From Pseudomonadota bacterium (GTDB lineage Bacteria; Pseudomonadota; Gammaproteobacteria; GCA-001735895), in contig JACZQS010000095.1 in the NCBI GenBank assembly GCA_022545625.1, positions 1-8,023 of the forward strand: a stretch of DNA of 8,023 nt, in the 5' to 3' direction. The first letter of the stretch is position 1, and the number at the start of each line of letters is the position of its first letter. Positions 1 through 7,784 of the stretch are shown here, in pieces. Under the pieces are notes generated by a model. That model made no database searches, was not told the origin of the DNA, and worked only from the letters and a program-made list of their open reading frames with translations. Both the position numbers and the translations under genes were made by a program.

Positions 1-573
1 TTGCCAATAGCGAAGCTAGTTGCTGGCGTTGATGAGGCGGGAAGGGGGCCGCTTGCCGGCTCAGTAGTCGCCGCCGCGGTAATACTGGATCACCCTCATT
101 CAATTATGGGGCTCACCGATTCCAAGAAGCTATCCGCGGCAAAACGAGTCACACTCGAAGAACAGATTAAACAAACTGCGATTGCCTGGGCAATCGGTGA
201 AGCCAGTTGTACCGAAATCGATAAGATCAATATATTACAGGCAAGTTTGCTGGCGATGAAAAGGGCGATCTTACAGTTGAGTCCAATGCCAGGGCAGGTA
301 CTAATTGACGGTAATCGAGTACCCGATATTCCTGGTTTGGCCATGCGCGCTATCGTTAAGGGAGACCTGTATGAACCCTGTATTTCAGCTGCATCGATAC
401 TCGCGAAACAATATCGAGATCGCCAAATGGTGAAACTTCACCAGCAATATCCTCAGTATCAGTTTGCCCAACACAAGGGTTACCCGACACGATTACATCG
501 TTCTTTACTCAAACAATATGGAGCTTCACCAGTGCATCGTGTCAGCTTTAAGCCGGTTCGAGACCTGTCATAA
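1..573 (+). CDS. rnhB: Ribonuclease HII
   Basis: This enzyme cuts the RNA strand of RNA-DNA hybrids and starts the removal of single ribonucleotides built into DNA; it acts in the cytoplasm with a divalent metal. The N-terminal DEAGRG motif supplies D11 and E12 plus the GRG loop (14-16) that senses the ribose 2'-OH. IDGNR supplies D103 and KGD supplies D122, completing the DEDD catalytic set. The stretch EPCISAASILAK (125-136) and the HKGYPT motif (158-163) are family signatures. At 190 residues it is slightly shorter than E. coli RNase HII (198). The reading starts with TTG at the first base, so neither ribosome binding site nor upstream codons can be judged; the true start may lie a few codons outside the window. 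Its TAA is directly followed by the dnaE ATG, indicating a shared transcript. Identification is secure; only the start is uncertain. Confidence 0.96.
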   Translation: MPIAKLVAGVDEAGRGPLAGSVVAAAVILDHPHSIMGLTDSKKLSAAKRVTLEEQIKQTAIAWAIGEASCTEIDKINILQASLLAMKRAILQLSPMPGQVLIDGNRVPDIPGLAMRAIVKGDLYEPCISAASILAKQYRDRQMVKLHQQYPQYQFAQHKGYPTRLHRSLLKQYGASPVHRVSFKPVRDLS

Positions 574-3500
574 ATGGCCAGCCAGTTTGTCCATTTGCAC
601 CTTCACTCCGAGTATTCGTTACTCGATAGCACCTTACGACTAAAACCCCTGGTAGCCGAAACCAGAAACCGGGGCATGGGAGCGATTGCGCTCACGGACC
701 AGTCAAACCTGTTCGCGATGGTTAAATTGTTCAAGGCCGCGACCAGCGGTGGCTTGAAGCCAATTTTTGGCGCCGACGTCTGGATCCGTCATCCAGATCG
801 CAGGGATTCCCTCAGTCGACTGGTTTTATTATGTCAGAATGATATCGGCTACCTGAATCTGAAACGCCTGGTGTCGCGCTCTTATCTGGAGGGTCAGCTA
901 GCCGACCGACCGACGATTGATATCGAGTGGCTGGAACAAGCCTCTGATGGACTCATTGCACTTTCGGCCTGCCTCGATGGTGATATTGGCCAGGCGCTAA
1001 AAATGCAGAACCAGACCCTGGCGAGTAACTGTTTGCAGCAATGGATTGGTGTATTCGGTGATCGCTTTTTTCTCGAGCTGCAACGTACCGGACGCCCCTA
1101 TGAAGAAGACTATATTCATCTGGCAATAGAATATTCGACACAGTATCAGGTACCGGTAGTCGCGACTAACGATGTCTGTTTTCTTGATGCCAGCGATTTC
1201 GATGCCCATGAAGTCCGGGTCTGCATCTGTACCGGGTTCACCCTGGCGGACGAACGGCGCCCGAAAAACTACTCGCCGCAACAGTATTTGCGCAGCAGCG
1301 ATGAAATGATCGAACTATTTACCGATATTCCCGAGGCAATCGAAAATACGGTCAATATAGCAAAAGCCTGCAATGTCAGGTTGCGGTTGGATGAGAACTT
1401 TCTACCCGAATTTCCAGTACCCGAGGGGCATACTACCGATAGTTTTTTCCGTCTTGTCTCGGAGCAGGGACTGGAGAGACGCCTGGCATTTTTGCAGGAA
1501 CAGTGTGTCGAGGGCGAGTCGATCGATGGCAAAACCTATCTGGACAGGCTTAACTTCGAACTCGATGTCATCATTCAGATGGGGTTTCCCGGTTATTTTT
1601 TGATCGTCATGGACTTCATCGACTGGGCCAAAAAACACGATATACCGGTGGGCCCTGGCCGTGGCTCCGGTGCAGGTTCCCTGGTGGCTTACGCGCTCAA
1701 TATCACCGACCTGAATCCACTCGAATACGAACTACTGTTCGAAAGGTTTCTGAATCCGGAACGTGTCTCCATGCCCGATTTTGATATCGATTTCTGTATG
1801 GATAGACGCGATGAAGTGATCGAGTACGTTGTCGATCACTATGGGAGAAACCAGGTCTCGCAAATTATTACCTATGGCACGATGGCTGCAAAAGCGGTTA
1901 TTCGAGACGTCGGACGAGTGATGTCCCATCCCTACGGTTTCGTTGACCGAATCGCCAAGCTGATTCCATTCGAGATCGGGATTACACTGGAAAAAGCGCT
2001 CGACCAGGAAGAAGTGCTGCGTGAACTCTATGAACAGGATGAAGAAGTGACGATGTTAATTGACATGGCATTGTCACTCGAAGGCTTAACCCGTAATGTC
2101 GGTAAACATGCCGGGGGTGTGGTGATTGCGCCGAGTGATCTGACCGATTTCACACCGATTTACTGTGAACAGGGAGGCTCGGGCCTGGTGTCCCAGTTCG
2201 ATAAGGATGATGTTGAAGCAATCGGCCTGGTTAAATTTGATTTCCTTGGCTTGCGAACACTGACCATCATCGACTGGGCGGTAAAATCGATCAACCAACG
2301 AAGACCATCACAATCACTGGATATAAAGAGAATCCCGCTGGACGACGAGGCAACTTTTAAGCTATTGCGGGCTTACCAGACTACGGCAGTATTTCAGCTT
2401 GAATCCCGGGGTATGAAAGACCTGATTCGACGCCTTGGGCCGGACACCTTCGAGGAGATAATCGCGCTGGTGGCACTGTTCAGACCTGGGCCATTGCAGT
2501 CTGGAATGGTCGACGATTTTGTCGACCGTAAGCACGGTCGCTCAGTAGTCGAATACCCACACCCGGCCCTGGAGGTGATCCTGAAACCTACTTATGGCGT
2601 CATCCTGTATCAGGAACAGGTGATGCAGATTGCGCAGGTGCTGGCCGGCTACACGCTCGGTGGCGCAGACATGCTGCGTCGTGCGATGGGTAAGAAAAAG
2701 CCGGAGGAAATGGAAAAGCAACGGGCGATATTTATCGAGGGTGCAGTCGCGAATGATGTCGATCGAGGTAACGCTACCTATATTTTCGATCTGATGGAGA
2801 AATTCGCAGGCTATGGATTTAACAAGTCCCACTCCGCCGCCTATGCGCTGATATCCTATCAAACCGCATGGCTAAAGACACATTACCCGGCAGAATTTAT
2901 GGCGGCAGTATTATCCGCCGACCTCGATAATACTGACAAAATAGTTACCCTGATCGACGAGTGTCGAAACATGCAACTCACCATTTTACCGCCCGATATC
3001 AACCAGTCAGATTACCGCTTTACGCCCGGCGACGACGGCCTGATATTCTACGGGCTGGGCGCGATCAAAGGCGTCGGGCAGGCAGCGATTGAGACCATAA
3101 TCGACAACAGGAAAGACCAGGCATATCAATCGCTCGATGATTTCTGTGCGCGGGTTGACTCGTCGCGTTCCAACCGAAAGGTAATCGAGGCGTTAATCAA
3201 GGCAGGGGCAATGGATTGTTTCTCGGACAACCGCGCCGCTCTGATGGATCACCTGCATTACGCATTGCAATCAGCAGAACAGCAGCAGAATAACCTCGAT
3301 GCTGGCATGACCGATATGTTTGCCTCGATCACAACCGACGAACTAGTCAAACCCCTGCCGGAATACGAAGCCTGGGATGAAAAGACTCGGCTGATACAGG
3401 AAAAAGAGGCACTGGGGTTATTTCTCACCGGGCATCCTTTATTGCTGGTTGAAAGGGAGGTTCAACAAATATCGCCCACCAATCTCGCCCATTGGCTGGA

Positions 3501-4053
3501 TAAACTAAATACCGGCGTATCATCGACCGGCAACTATCGGCAAAAAGAACAGCAGACGCGGGTATGCGGCCTGGTGGTCGACATTCGCAATAAAAATGGG
3601 CCCAATGGGCGCGAGGCCTTTGTCACGCTCGATGATCGAAGCGCCAGGATTGAAGTTCGTGTGGTTCCCAAAATGCTTCAGGAAATTGAAGATATTGTGC
3701 AAAAAGATTTGATCTGGGTAGTCGATGGTGGAATAGCTTACGACGATTTTAACAACGGTATCAAAATTCGAGCGGCCAGGGTACAGCTGCTGGAAAACTA
3801 TCGATTCGCGCATGCCAGCGCACTACATATCACATTGAATGGAAGCATCACTAAAGAGTTCGAGACATTGATCAGCGATCTCGACAGCTACCGCTCACAA
3901 AATGCGCTGCCGGTAGTATTTCATCTTCAACATGAGGATTACCTTTTCGAACTCAAAACCAACGGTCAATGGTCAGTGGCGCCTTCGGAGCAATGCCTGT
4001 TATCGCTGGAAAAGTACTTGGACAGGAGCGACTTTTATCTCGAGTATCGCTAG
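574..4053 (+). CDS. dnaE: DNA polymerase III subunit alpha
   Basis: This is the catalytic subunit of the replicative polymerase, working in the cytoplasm with epsilon, theta, the beta clamp and the clamp loader. Its 1159 residues match the usual DnaE1 length (E. coli 1160). An N-terminal PHP domain begins HLHLHSEYS (7-15). The polymerase core has GPGRGSGAGS (360-369), PDFDID with catalytic D404 and D406, and VKFDFLG with D556, equivalent to E. coli D401, D403 and D555. The fingers carry YGFNKSHSAAYA from 747. A helix-hairpin-helix segment (GLGAIKGVGQAA, about 825-836) follows, then a LGLFLTGHP stretch and an OB-fold region (about 995-1085), and a C-terminal tail where tau-binding is expected. 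The expected internal clamp-binding site reads MTDMF (912-916) rather than the E. coli QADMF. The ATG directly abuts the rnhB stop, with no clear Shine-Dalgarno sequence, so translational coupling is likely. There is no sign of frameshift. Confidence 0.98.
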   Translation: MASQFVHLHLHSEYSLLDSTLRLKPLVAETRNRGMGAIALTDQSNLFAMVKLFKAATSGGLKPIFGADVWIRHPDRRDSLSRLVLLCQNDIGYLNLKRLVSRSYLEGQLADRPTIDIEWLEQASDGLIALSACLDGDIGQALKMQNQTLASNCLQQWIGVFGDRFFLELQRTGRPYEEDYIHLAIEYSTQYQVPVVATNDVCFLDASDFDAHEVRVCICTGFTLADERRPKNYSPQQYLRSSDEMIELFTDIPEAIENTVNIAKACNVRLRLDENFLPEFPVPEGHTTDSFFRLVSEQGLERRLAFLQEQCVEGESIDGKTYLDRLNFELDVIIQMGFPGYFLIVMDFIDWAKKHDIPVGPGRGSGAGSLVAYALNITDLNPLEYELLFERFLNPERVSMPDFDIDFCMDRRDEVIEYVVDHYGRNQVSQIITYGTMAAKAVIRDVGRVMSHPYGFVDRIAKLIPFEIGITLEKALDQEEVLRELYEQDEEVTMLIDMALSLEGLTRNVGKHAGGVVIAPSDLTDFTPIYCEQGGSGLVSQFDKDDVEAIGLVKFDFLGLRTLTIIDWAVKSINQRRPSQSLDIKRIPLDDEATFKLLRAYQTTAVFQLESRGMKDLIRRLGPDTFEEIIALVALFRPGPLQSGMVDDFVDRKHGRSVVEYPHPALEVILKPTYGVILYQEQVMQIAQVLAGYTLGGADMLRRAMGKKKPEEMEKQRAIFIEGAVANDVDRGNATYIFDLMEKFAGYGFNKSHSAAYALISYQTAWLKTHYPAEFMAAVLSADLDNTDKIVTLIDECRNMQLTILPPDINQSDYRFTPGDDGLIFYGLGAIKGVGQAAIETIIDNRKDQAYQSLDDFCARVDSSRSNRKVIEALIKAGAMDCFSDNRAALMDHLHYALQSAEQQQNNLDAGMTDMFASITTDELVKPLPEYEAWDEKTRLIQEKEALGLFLTGHPLLLVEREVQQISPTNLAHWLDKLNTGVSSTGNYRQKEQQTRVCGLVVDIRNKNGPNGREAFVTLDDRSARIEVRVVPKMLQEIEDIVQKDLIWVVDGGIAYDDFNNGIKIRAARVQLLENYRFAHASALHITLNGSITKEFETLISDLDSYRSQNALPVVFHLQHEDYLFELKTNGQWSVAPSEQCLLSLEKYLDRSDFYLEYR

Positions 4054-4088
4054 GGTGCGGCGGCATTGCACGGTAATCGATGGCCGGG

Positions 4089-4631
4089 TTAATTTAGATT
4101 TTCATAGCGGGCATTAATAATCTGAATAATATGCCCGGCCTCGGCTTCATCTAACCCCAATCCAATTTTCGCAATGCCTGGTTCATAGTCAAAGGTAATA
4201 CTGCCCCCGGACAATCCCCAAAATTCCATGCCACCACCCACTTCAAGCGATGTGGGAGAAAGGTCACTGACGCGTAAATTACTGATATATTTATTCTGGT
4301 AGATTTTTGACCTTGAAAACAGACCATATTCTCTGGAGCGCTTCAGCTCACTGTCACTAATTCTGATAATTTCCCGACCCTTGTTGTTCCATAGCCATAC
4401 CAGGATTGCGAGCATTCCACTGAAGGTCCATCCGCAGGCAAAAAAAACAATATAAGCGTCCGGAGTTTGGCCATCGATACTTAAAAGCCTGCTGATGATT
4501 ACTGCTTCACCGTATGCCCAGGCTAGTAGCCAAAATGCCAGGAAACAGTTGACAAAAAGACTCTTCTTCGCGGGGATAATTACCTCTATCCCCTCAGGAT
4601 ATTCACTAACTATCGAACGGCCTTTTATCAG
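4089..4631 (-). CDS. Two-helix membrane protein, function unknown
   Basis: I cannot name this gene. From the start proposed here the product has 180 residues: a short N-terminus (YPEGIEVIIPAKK), two hydrophobic helices (about 24-48 and 58-81), and a soluble C-terminal half ending in a conserved-looking block, with FWGLSGGSITFDYEP followed by GLGLDEAEAGHIIQIIN. By general resemblance this could be a PH-like fold on a membrane anchor, but that is inference. The start is the problem. The only in-frame ATG is at 4772; it lacks a Shine-Dalgarno sequence, would overlap the upstream gene by 46 bases, and would force translation through a palindrome. No in-frame GTG or TTG exists before the first helix. 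I chose CTG at 4631 because GAGGA lies 8 bases upstream of it. The gene converges on dnaE with a 35-base gap. It may alternatively be a gene that lost its original start. The reading frame itself looks genuine. Confidence 0.65.
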   Translation of the reverse strand: MIKGRSIVSEYPEGIEVIIPAKKSLFVNCFLAFWLLAWAYGEAVIISRLLSIDGQTPDAYIVFFACGWTFSGMLAILVWLWNNKGREIIRISDSELKRSREYGLFSRSKIYQNKYISNLRVSDLSPTSLEVGGGMEFWGLSGGSITFDYEPGIAKIGLGLDEAEAGHIIQIINARYENLN

Positions 4632-4639
4632 GCTTACTA

Positions 4640-4644
4640 TCCTC
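4640..4644 (-). promoter_or_regulatory. Possible ribosome binding site for the membrane protein gene
   Basis: On the minus strand GAGGA stands 8 bases before an in-frame CTG (4629-4631). It is the only good Shine-Dalgarno match near the plausible N-terminus of the small membrane protein, and it decides the start chosen here. CTG starts are rare, so this is a proposal. Confidence 0.35.
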
Positions 4645-4645
4645 G

Positions 4646-4712
4646 CAAAAAGTAAAGACCTGGCTCCATTGTGCCATAAACCTGATGTACATGGGTCACA
4701 ATTGGCCAGGTC
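4646..4712 (-). terminator. Possible terminator after the phospholipase D-like gene
   Basis: Read on the minus strand, the palindrome begins 14 bases after the stop codon of the lipoprotein gene and is followed by a T-rich run, TTTACTTTTTG. That is the layout of an intrinsic terminator, though the T run is interrupted and the stem has internal loops. If it works, the downstream membrane protein gene would be read poorly from the lipoprotein promoter. Confidence 0.35.
4657..4712. repeat. REP-like imperfect palindrome
   Basis: On the plus strand, arm GACCTGGC (4657-4664) pairs with GCCAGGTC (4705-4712), ATTGTG (4668-4673) pairs with CACAAT (4697-4702), and CCAT (4674-4677) pairs with ATGG (4691-4694). 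Small internal loops (TCC opposite TG, and an unpaired GT) and a 13-base loop complete a 56-base structure with 18 paired positions. A further GGCCAGGT copy at 4720-4727 repeats the one at 4704-4711 with a 16-base period. The arm with CACAATGG and CCAGGTCTTTA resembles, from memory, the repeated palindromes found near REP-associated tyrosine transposases in many proteobacteria. No transposase gene is present in this window. The structure is seen directly; its family is inference. Confidence 0.6.
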
Positions 4713-4726
4713 ACCCCCGGGCCAGG

Positions 4727-6277
4727 TTAAAGAATTTCGTCTGCAATAACCTCGGCGATACGGTGAGTCCATCTCAGGGGAATAGGATTTTTCAACTCCG
4801 TCGACATTGCGAAGTCGGGAATAAAAACCCGATCGAGTAACCTTTGTACAGTTTCGGGGTGTGAGGTACCAATGTTGATTTCCTGGTTGATATGCAAGCT
4901 GATTTTATCAAAGTTAGCCGATCCCAGGCAGGCCCATCCGTCGTATACTGCTGCCTTGAGGTGCGTCATGCCCGGGTAGGAATATACACGAATACCATTC
5001 TTTAGCATGGTATTGATAGTCGATTCGTTACTCAGTTTCATCGCGGCGTTATCATTACCCGAGGAAACGATTACACGAACGTCAACACCACGGCGACGGG
5101 CTTTAGCGAGTTCGTAGAGTATAATGTCGTCAGAGAAATAGGCGTTTTGTATGTAGATACGGTTTCTCGCGCGCCGGATCGCTGCAATCTGGGTACGATT
5201 TATTTCCGAGTTCTGGATGGATGTTGAAATTACTCTGACTGGATATCCAGGTGAATCGGATTCGCGTTTATATCCACGTAACGCGCGGGCGGCCATCGCA
5301 AAATCACCCAAAACGCCTGACTTGGCCCAGGTTTTATCAAATTCATACTGGAGTTTGCCGACGACCGGTCCAGAGACTTCCATCATCATATCGTGCCAAT
5401 CGTAACGGTATTCGCGGCCGATATTCATACCACCGAGAAAAGCCAGTTTATCGTCGATGATAGTGGTTTTAACATGGTCACCGGTGAACCAGGGATTGCT
5501 TTGAATGCGTACCCGGACTTTCGACTCGTGCTTCAAATAGTCAGTGATTGACGATGGCAATTTGATGTCGTTCGGCATCGATTCGGAGTCGATGTGGGTT
5601 GCGACGAGATCACCCAGTCCGTCTACCAGTATCTTGATCTCCACTTGCTGCGATTTTTGTTTGAGAATATTAGCAAATTCAAGGCCAACATCATCATTGT
5701 CAAAAATGTAAGTACGGATATCGATCGTGTTTTCAGCCTCGTCGAAAGCGTCCGCTAATCGGGAAAAATATTCTTCTCCGTCGATCAGGAATTTAATTTT
5801 TCCGAGGGTAGATTTAGATCCGGTGATTTCGTCGAGTTCGCGCTCCCAGGTTTCCAGATCCATGGCTGGTACATCTGCGACTGGCGGAATTGGCTTGAGT
5901 TCGAGGGTTGGAAACTGGACCCTATTGATAGCAGAACGGTGGAGAAAACCTCCAACAGACTTAATCGCTAGTCCATAGTAGGCTTTGGTAAATGAAAAAG
6001 GCCGAATAATCGGGTCGATCAATGTTGTCTCCACGAGTACAGTTGCTCCCTGGACCAGGAATGTACCTGGTCGCGAGACCGTTAAAATTTTATTCGAATT
6101 TGTATGTTTTTCGTACTGTGACTGATTCGATGACTCGAACTGGATCTCTGGCTGAATCTGGGTTTCCATCAGAGACGTGGCACCCATACCAGGTTTTAGT
6201 GTGCCACAGGCTGTGAGCGTAAACGGTAGTACAAGTAGTAGAGCTACCGATAATATAATTCTTATTTGATCCTTCAT
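4727..6277 (-). CDS. Phospholipase D / cardiolipin synthase-like lipoprotein
   Basis: The 516-residue product belongs to the phospholipase D superfamily, whose members transfer or hydrolyse phosphatidyl groups through a histidine intermediate; cardiolipin synthases are the closest bacterial functional group. Residues 1-23 form a lipoprotein signal peptide with lipobox LTAC, so C24 would be lipidated. Glycine at +2 gives no inner-membrane retention signal, so the outer membrane facing the periplasm is the likely site. After about 150 residues of unrecognised sequence come two PLD repeats (about 160-315 and 345-490). Both HKD motifs are complete: HVKTTIID (H268, K270, D275) followed by GGMN, and HLKAAVYD (H439, K441, D446) followed by GSAN. 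The ATG is preceded by AGGGG at 5-base spacing. The gene is divergent from the exported-protein gene. Whether it makes cardiolipin, hydrolyses phospholipid or acts on another phosphodiester cannot be decided from sequence. Confidence 0.9.
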   Translation of the reverse strand: MKDQIRIILSVALLLVLPFTLTACGTLKPGMGATSLMETQIQPEIQFESSNQSQYEKHTNSNKILTVSRPGTFLVQGATVLVETTLIDPIIRPFSFTKAYYGLAIKSVGGFLHRSAINRVQFPTLELKPIPPVADVPAMDLETWERELDEITGSKSTLGKIKFLIDGEEYFSRLADAFDEAENTIDIRTYIFDNDDVGLEFANILKQKSQQVEIKILVDGLGDLVATHIDSESMPNDIKLPSSITDYLKHESKVRVRIQSNPWFTGDHVKTTIIDDKLAFLGGMNIGREYRYDWHDMMMEVSGPVVGKLQYEFDKTWAKSGVLGDFAMAARALRGYKRESDSPGYPVRVISTSIQNSEINRTQIAAIRRARNRIYIQNAYFSDDIILYELAKARRRGVDVRVIVSSGNDNAAMKLSNESTINTMLKNGIRVYSYPGMTHLKAAVYDGWACLGSANFDKISLHINQEINIGTSHPETVQRLLDRVFIPDFAMSTELKNPIPLRWTHRIAEVIADEIL

Positions 6278-6638
6278 AACAACCCCTATTTGTCCGTAAT
6301 AAAGCCTGGTGAGAAATACTGCAACCTGTCCATGTGGGCGTCAGGCGTGATAACAAGAATGGTCAAGCTTTCTATAAACTGCAACAAGTTATTGAAAAGT
6401 ATCAGGATATTAACCTGCAGGGATCGTATATTAATACCAGGACTCGATTTCAGGCCAGGTTTATACAGCACTGTTACAAAATAGGGACTAAAAATGCTGC
6501 TCTCAACACTGATAGGAAATGCTGGGCGGGGCCACTTGTAAGCCTACACCTACACAACTAAGCGGCCTGGTCTATATCGATTTATGCGATGAGCCGGTAT
6601 GGTTAATACTAACTAATATGGAAATCGATAGGTTAAAC
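6278..6638. other. Divergent intergenic region
   Basis: This gap of about 360 bases separates the start of the lipoprotein gene from the chosen start of the exported-protein gene. Several short open frames cross it on both strands, but none has a good ribosome binding site or recognisable protein features. It must hold the promoters for both flanking genes. I see one moderate promoter candidate towards the lipoprotein gene and no convincing one towards the exported-protein gene. I see no tRNA, CRISPR repeat or clear riboswitch. Confidence 0.6.
6296..6324 (-). promoter_or_regulatory. Candidate sigma-70 promoter for the lipoprotein gene
   Basis: On the minus strand TTGCAG (6319-6324) and TATTAC (6296-6301) are separated by 17 bases. 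The -10 hexamer matches the consensus at 4 of 6 positions and the -35 at 3 of 6. Transcription would begin near 6289, giving a very short leader before the ATG at 6277. The match is modest and the assignment is tentative. Confidence 0.25.
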
Positions 6639-7784
6639 ATGAAATACAAATTGACTCTACACTCATTCATGCTTGCGGCCCTTCTTTTCGGAACCCCGGG
6701 TATTGCTAAGGCCAGCGAATCTGATCCATGGACCTATGCCTATATTCCACTAGCAGATTCTGCGACCCTGATCAGCGATAAACTTGGAGACCTGATTCAG
6801 ACAGTTATCGATAAAACCAATTCCAGGTATTCGAATAGCCTGCCGCCCGAAGATACGGAATTGGAATTCAGGTTTTTTACCGAGTTTAGATCAAGCCATA
6901 TTCGTGATGTAGCCTGGGGGGTATTTGAACGTTGCATCGGCACCAATAGTTGTCCAGGGTGGCCTCAATTCGAACGTATCCAGATGTACCCCGAAGAGAG
7001 CGTCTATCATGAGGGTAATTGGCGCTATATACCCTCGCGGTTTCATCTCGCCTCGATTATCAAGGTATGTGGTATACGCATGGGTGCTGACAAGATCACC
7101 CATCTATTCGACGATGGATTTCATTACTTCAATGCGATTCGAAGCAAGCGCAAAAATTATGATCTGGAAGATATAAAGAACCTGTCGCTGGCTTTCGAGC
7201 GCAGCTATATGGGAACACGGCTGACAGGTATCTTCAGCTATGCAGACGTCGAGGCGAATCTGGCAGGCGTCCAGTTCTATAGAGACTTTTTCGGTGGACC
7301 GACTCCGATGATAGGGCGTAATGCAAATGGCTTCCTGACGCTGATGAGAAGCCCTGATATCTGCGATTATGTCTCGGACCAGTTCGACGAACGCAATCTA
7401 CCAAACGAATATACCTATAGCCTGATCAAAACAGCTAAAGCTCGTAACCGCTCCCTCGGTCTGATTAAAATTATCGAACAACGAGAGAATCAATCTGAAG
7501 CCCTGGCGTTGAAACTAAATCAACAGGAGTTGGCCATACAAACTGAGTCGATTCTGGCAAGGCGTATACCTATGACCCGTTGGCAAACAGATTTTCCAAA
7601 GCTACGTTTGCTTGGGCACGCTACCGGATATATGACTCAATTCATGTTTGACCCGGATTTCCGTCGTGCTTCGATAATTTTTGGCTTTAACCCGCTTAAA
7701 CCTGGAAATTTGAATGACCGAAAACCAATAGTAATGCAGCGTGTCGGAATTAACCCGGATGCACCTTCGAGGCTCGAAATATGA
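6639..7784 (+). CDS. Exported protein with DKxxH motif, function unknown
   Basis: I do not recognise a named family. The 381-residue product begins with a typical signal peptide: KYK, a hydrophobic core, and AKA (23-25) before SESDPW, predicting cleavage after A25 and a periplasmic or secreted protein. The central part has DKITH (D151, K152, H155), then GFHYF (160-164), and further on TGIFSYADVEANLAG (196-210) and FYRDFFGG. Conserved-looking histidines and acidic residues could bind a metal or form an active site, but that is inference. Mature-protein cysteines are C99, C105, C144 and C242. A polar, probably helical segment follows (about 265-305). No further membrane segment is evident. I chose the ATG at 6639 because it starts the signal peptide and has ATAGG 6 bases upstream; in-frame ATGs at 6618 and 6519 would add residues that spoil the signal peptide. 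It is divergent from the PLD-like lipoprotein gene, which suggests an envelope-related role. Confidence 0.85.
   Translation: MKYKLTLHSFMLAALLFGTPGIAKASESDPWTYAYIPLADSATLISDKLGDLIQTVIDKTNSRYSNSLPPEDTELEFRFFTEFRSSHIRDVAWGVFERCIGTNSCPGWPQFERIQMYPEESVYHEGNWRYIPSRFHLASIIKVCGIRMGADKITHLFDDGFHYFNAIRSKRKNYDLEDIKNLSLAFERSYMGTRLTGIFSYADVEANLAGVQFYRDFFGGPTPMIGRNANGFLTLMRSPDICDYVSDQFDERNLPNEYTYSLIKTAKARNRSLGLIKIIEQRENQSEALALKLNQQELAIQTESILARRIPMTRWQTDFPKLRLLGHATGYMTQFMFDPDFRRASIIFGFNPLKPGNLNDRKPIVMQRVGINPDAPSRLEI

Noticed and set aside
953..2862. Antisense open frames inside dnaE
   Set aside because: They are shadows of a high-confidence coding frame, with no start signals or recognisable products.
4054..4088. 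Terminator for dnaE
   Set aside because: No stable hairpin followed by a T run is visible in this short GC-rich gap.
6090..6561. Short open frames on both strands across the divergent intergenic region
   Set aside because: They overlap one another or the lipoprotein gene, lack ribosome binding sites and show no protein-like features.
6572..6631. Inverted repeat CTATATCGAT / ATCGATAG that could hide the ribosome binding site of the exported-protein gene
   Set aside because: The arms are short, imperfect and over 40 bases apart, so chance is a sufficient explanation.
6519..6638. N-terminal extension of the exported protein from an ATG at 6519
   Set aside because: The added 40 residues look non-coding in character, have no ribosome binding site, and would bury a well-formed signal peptide that begins at 6639.
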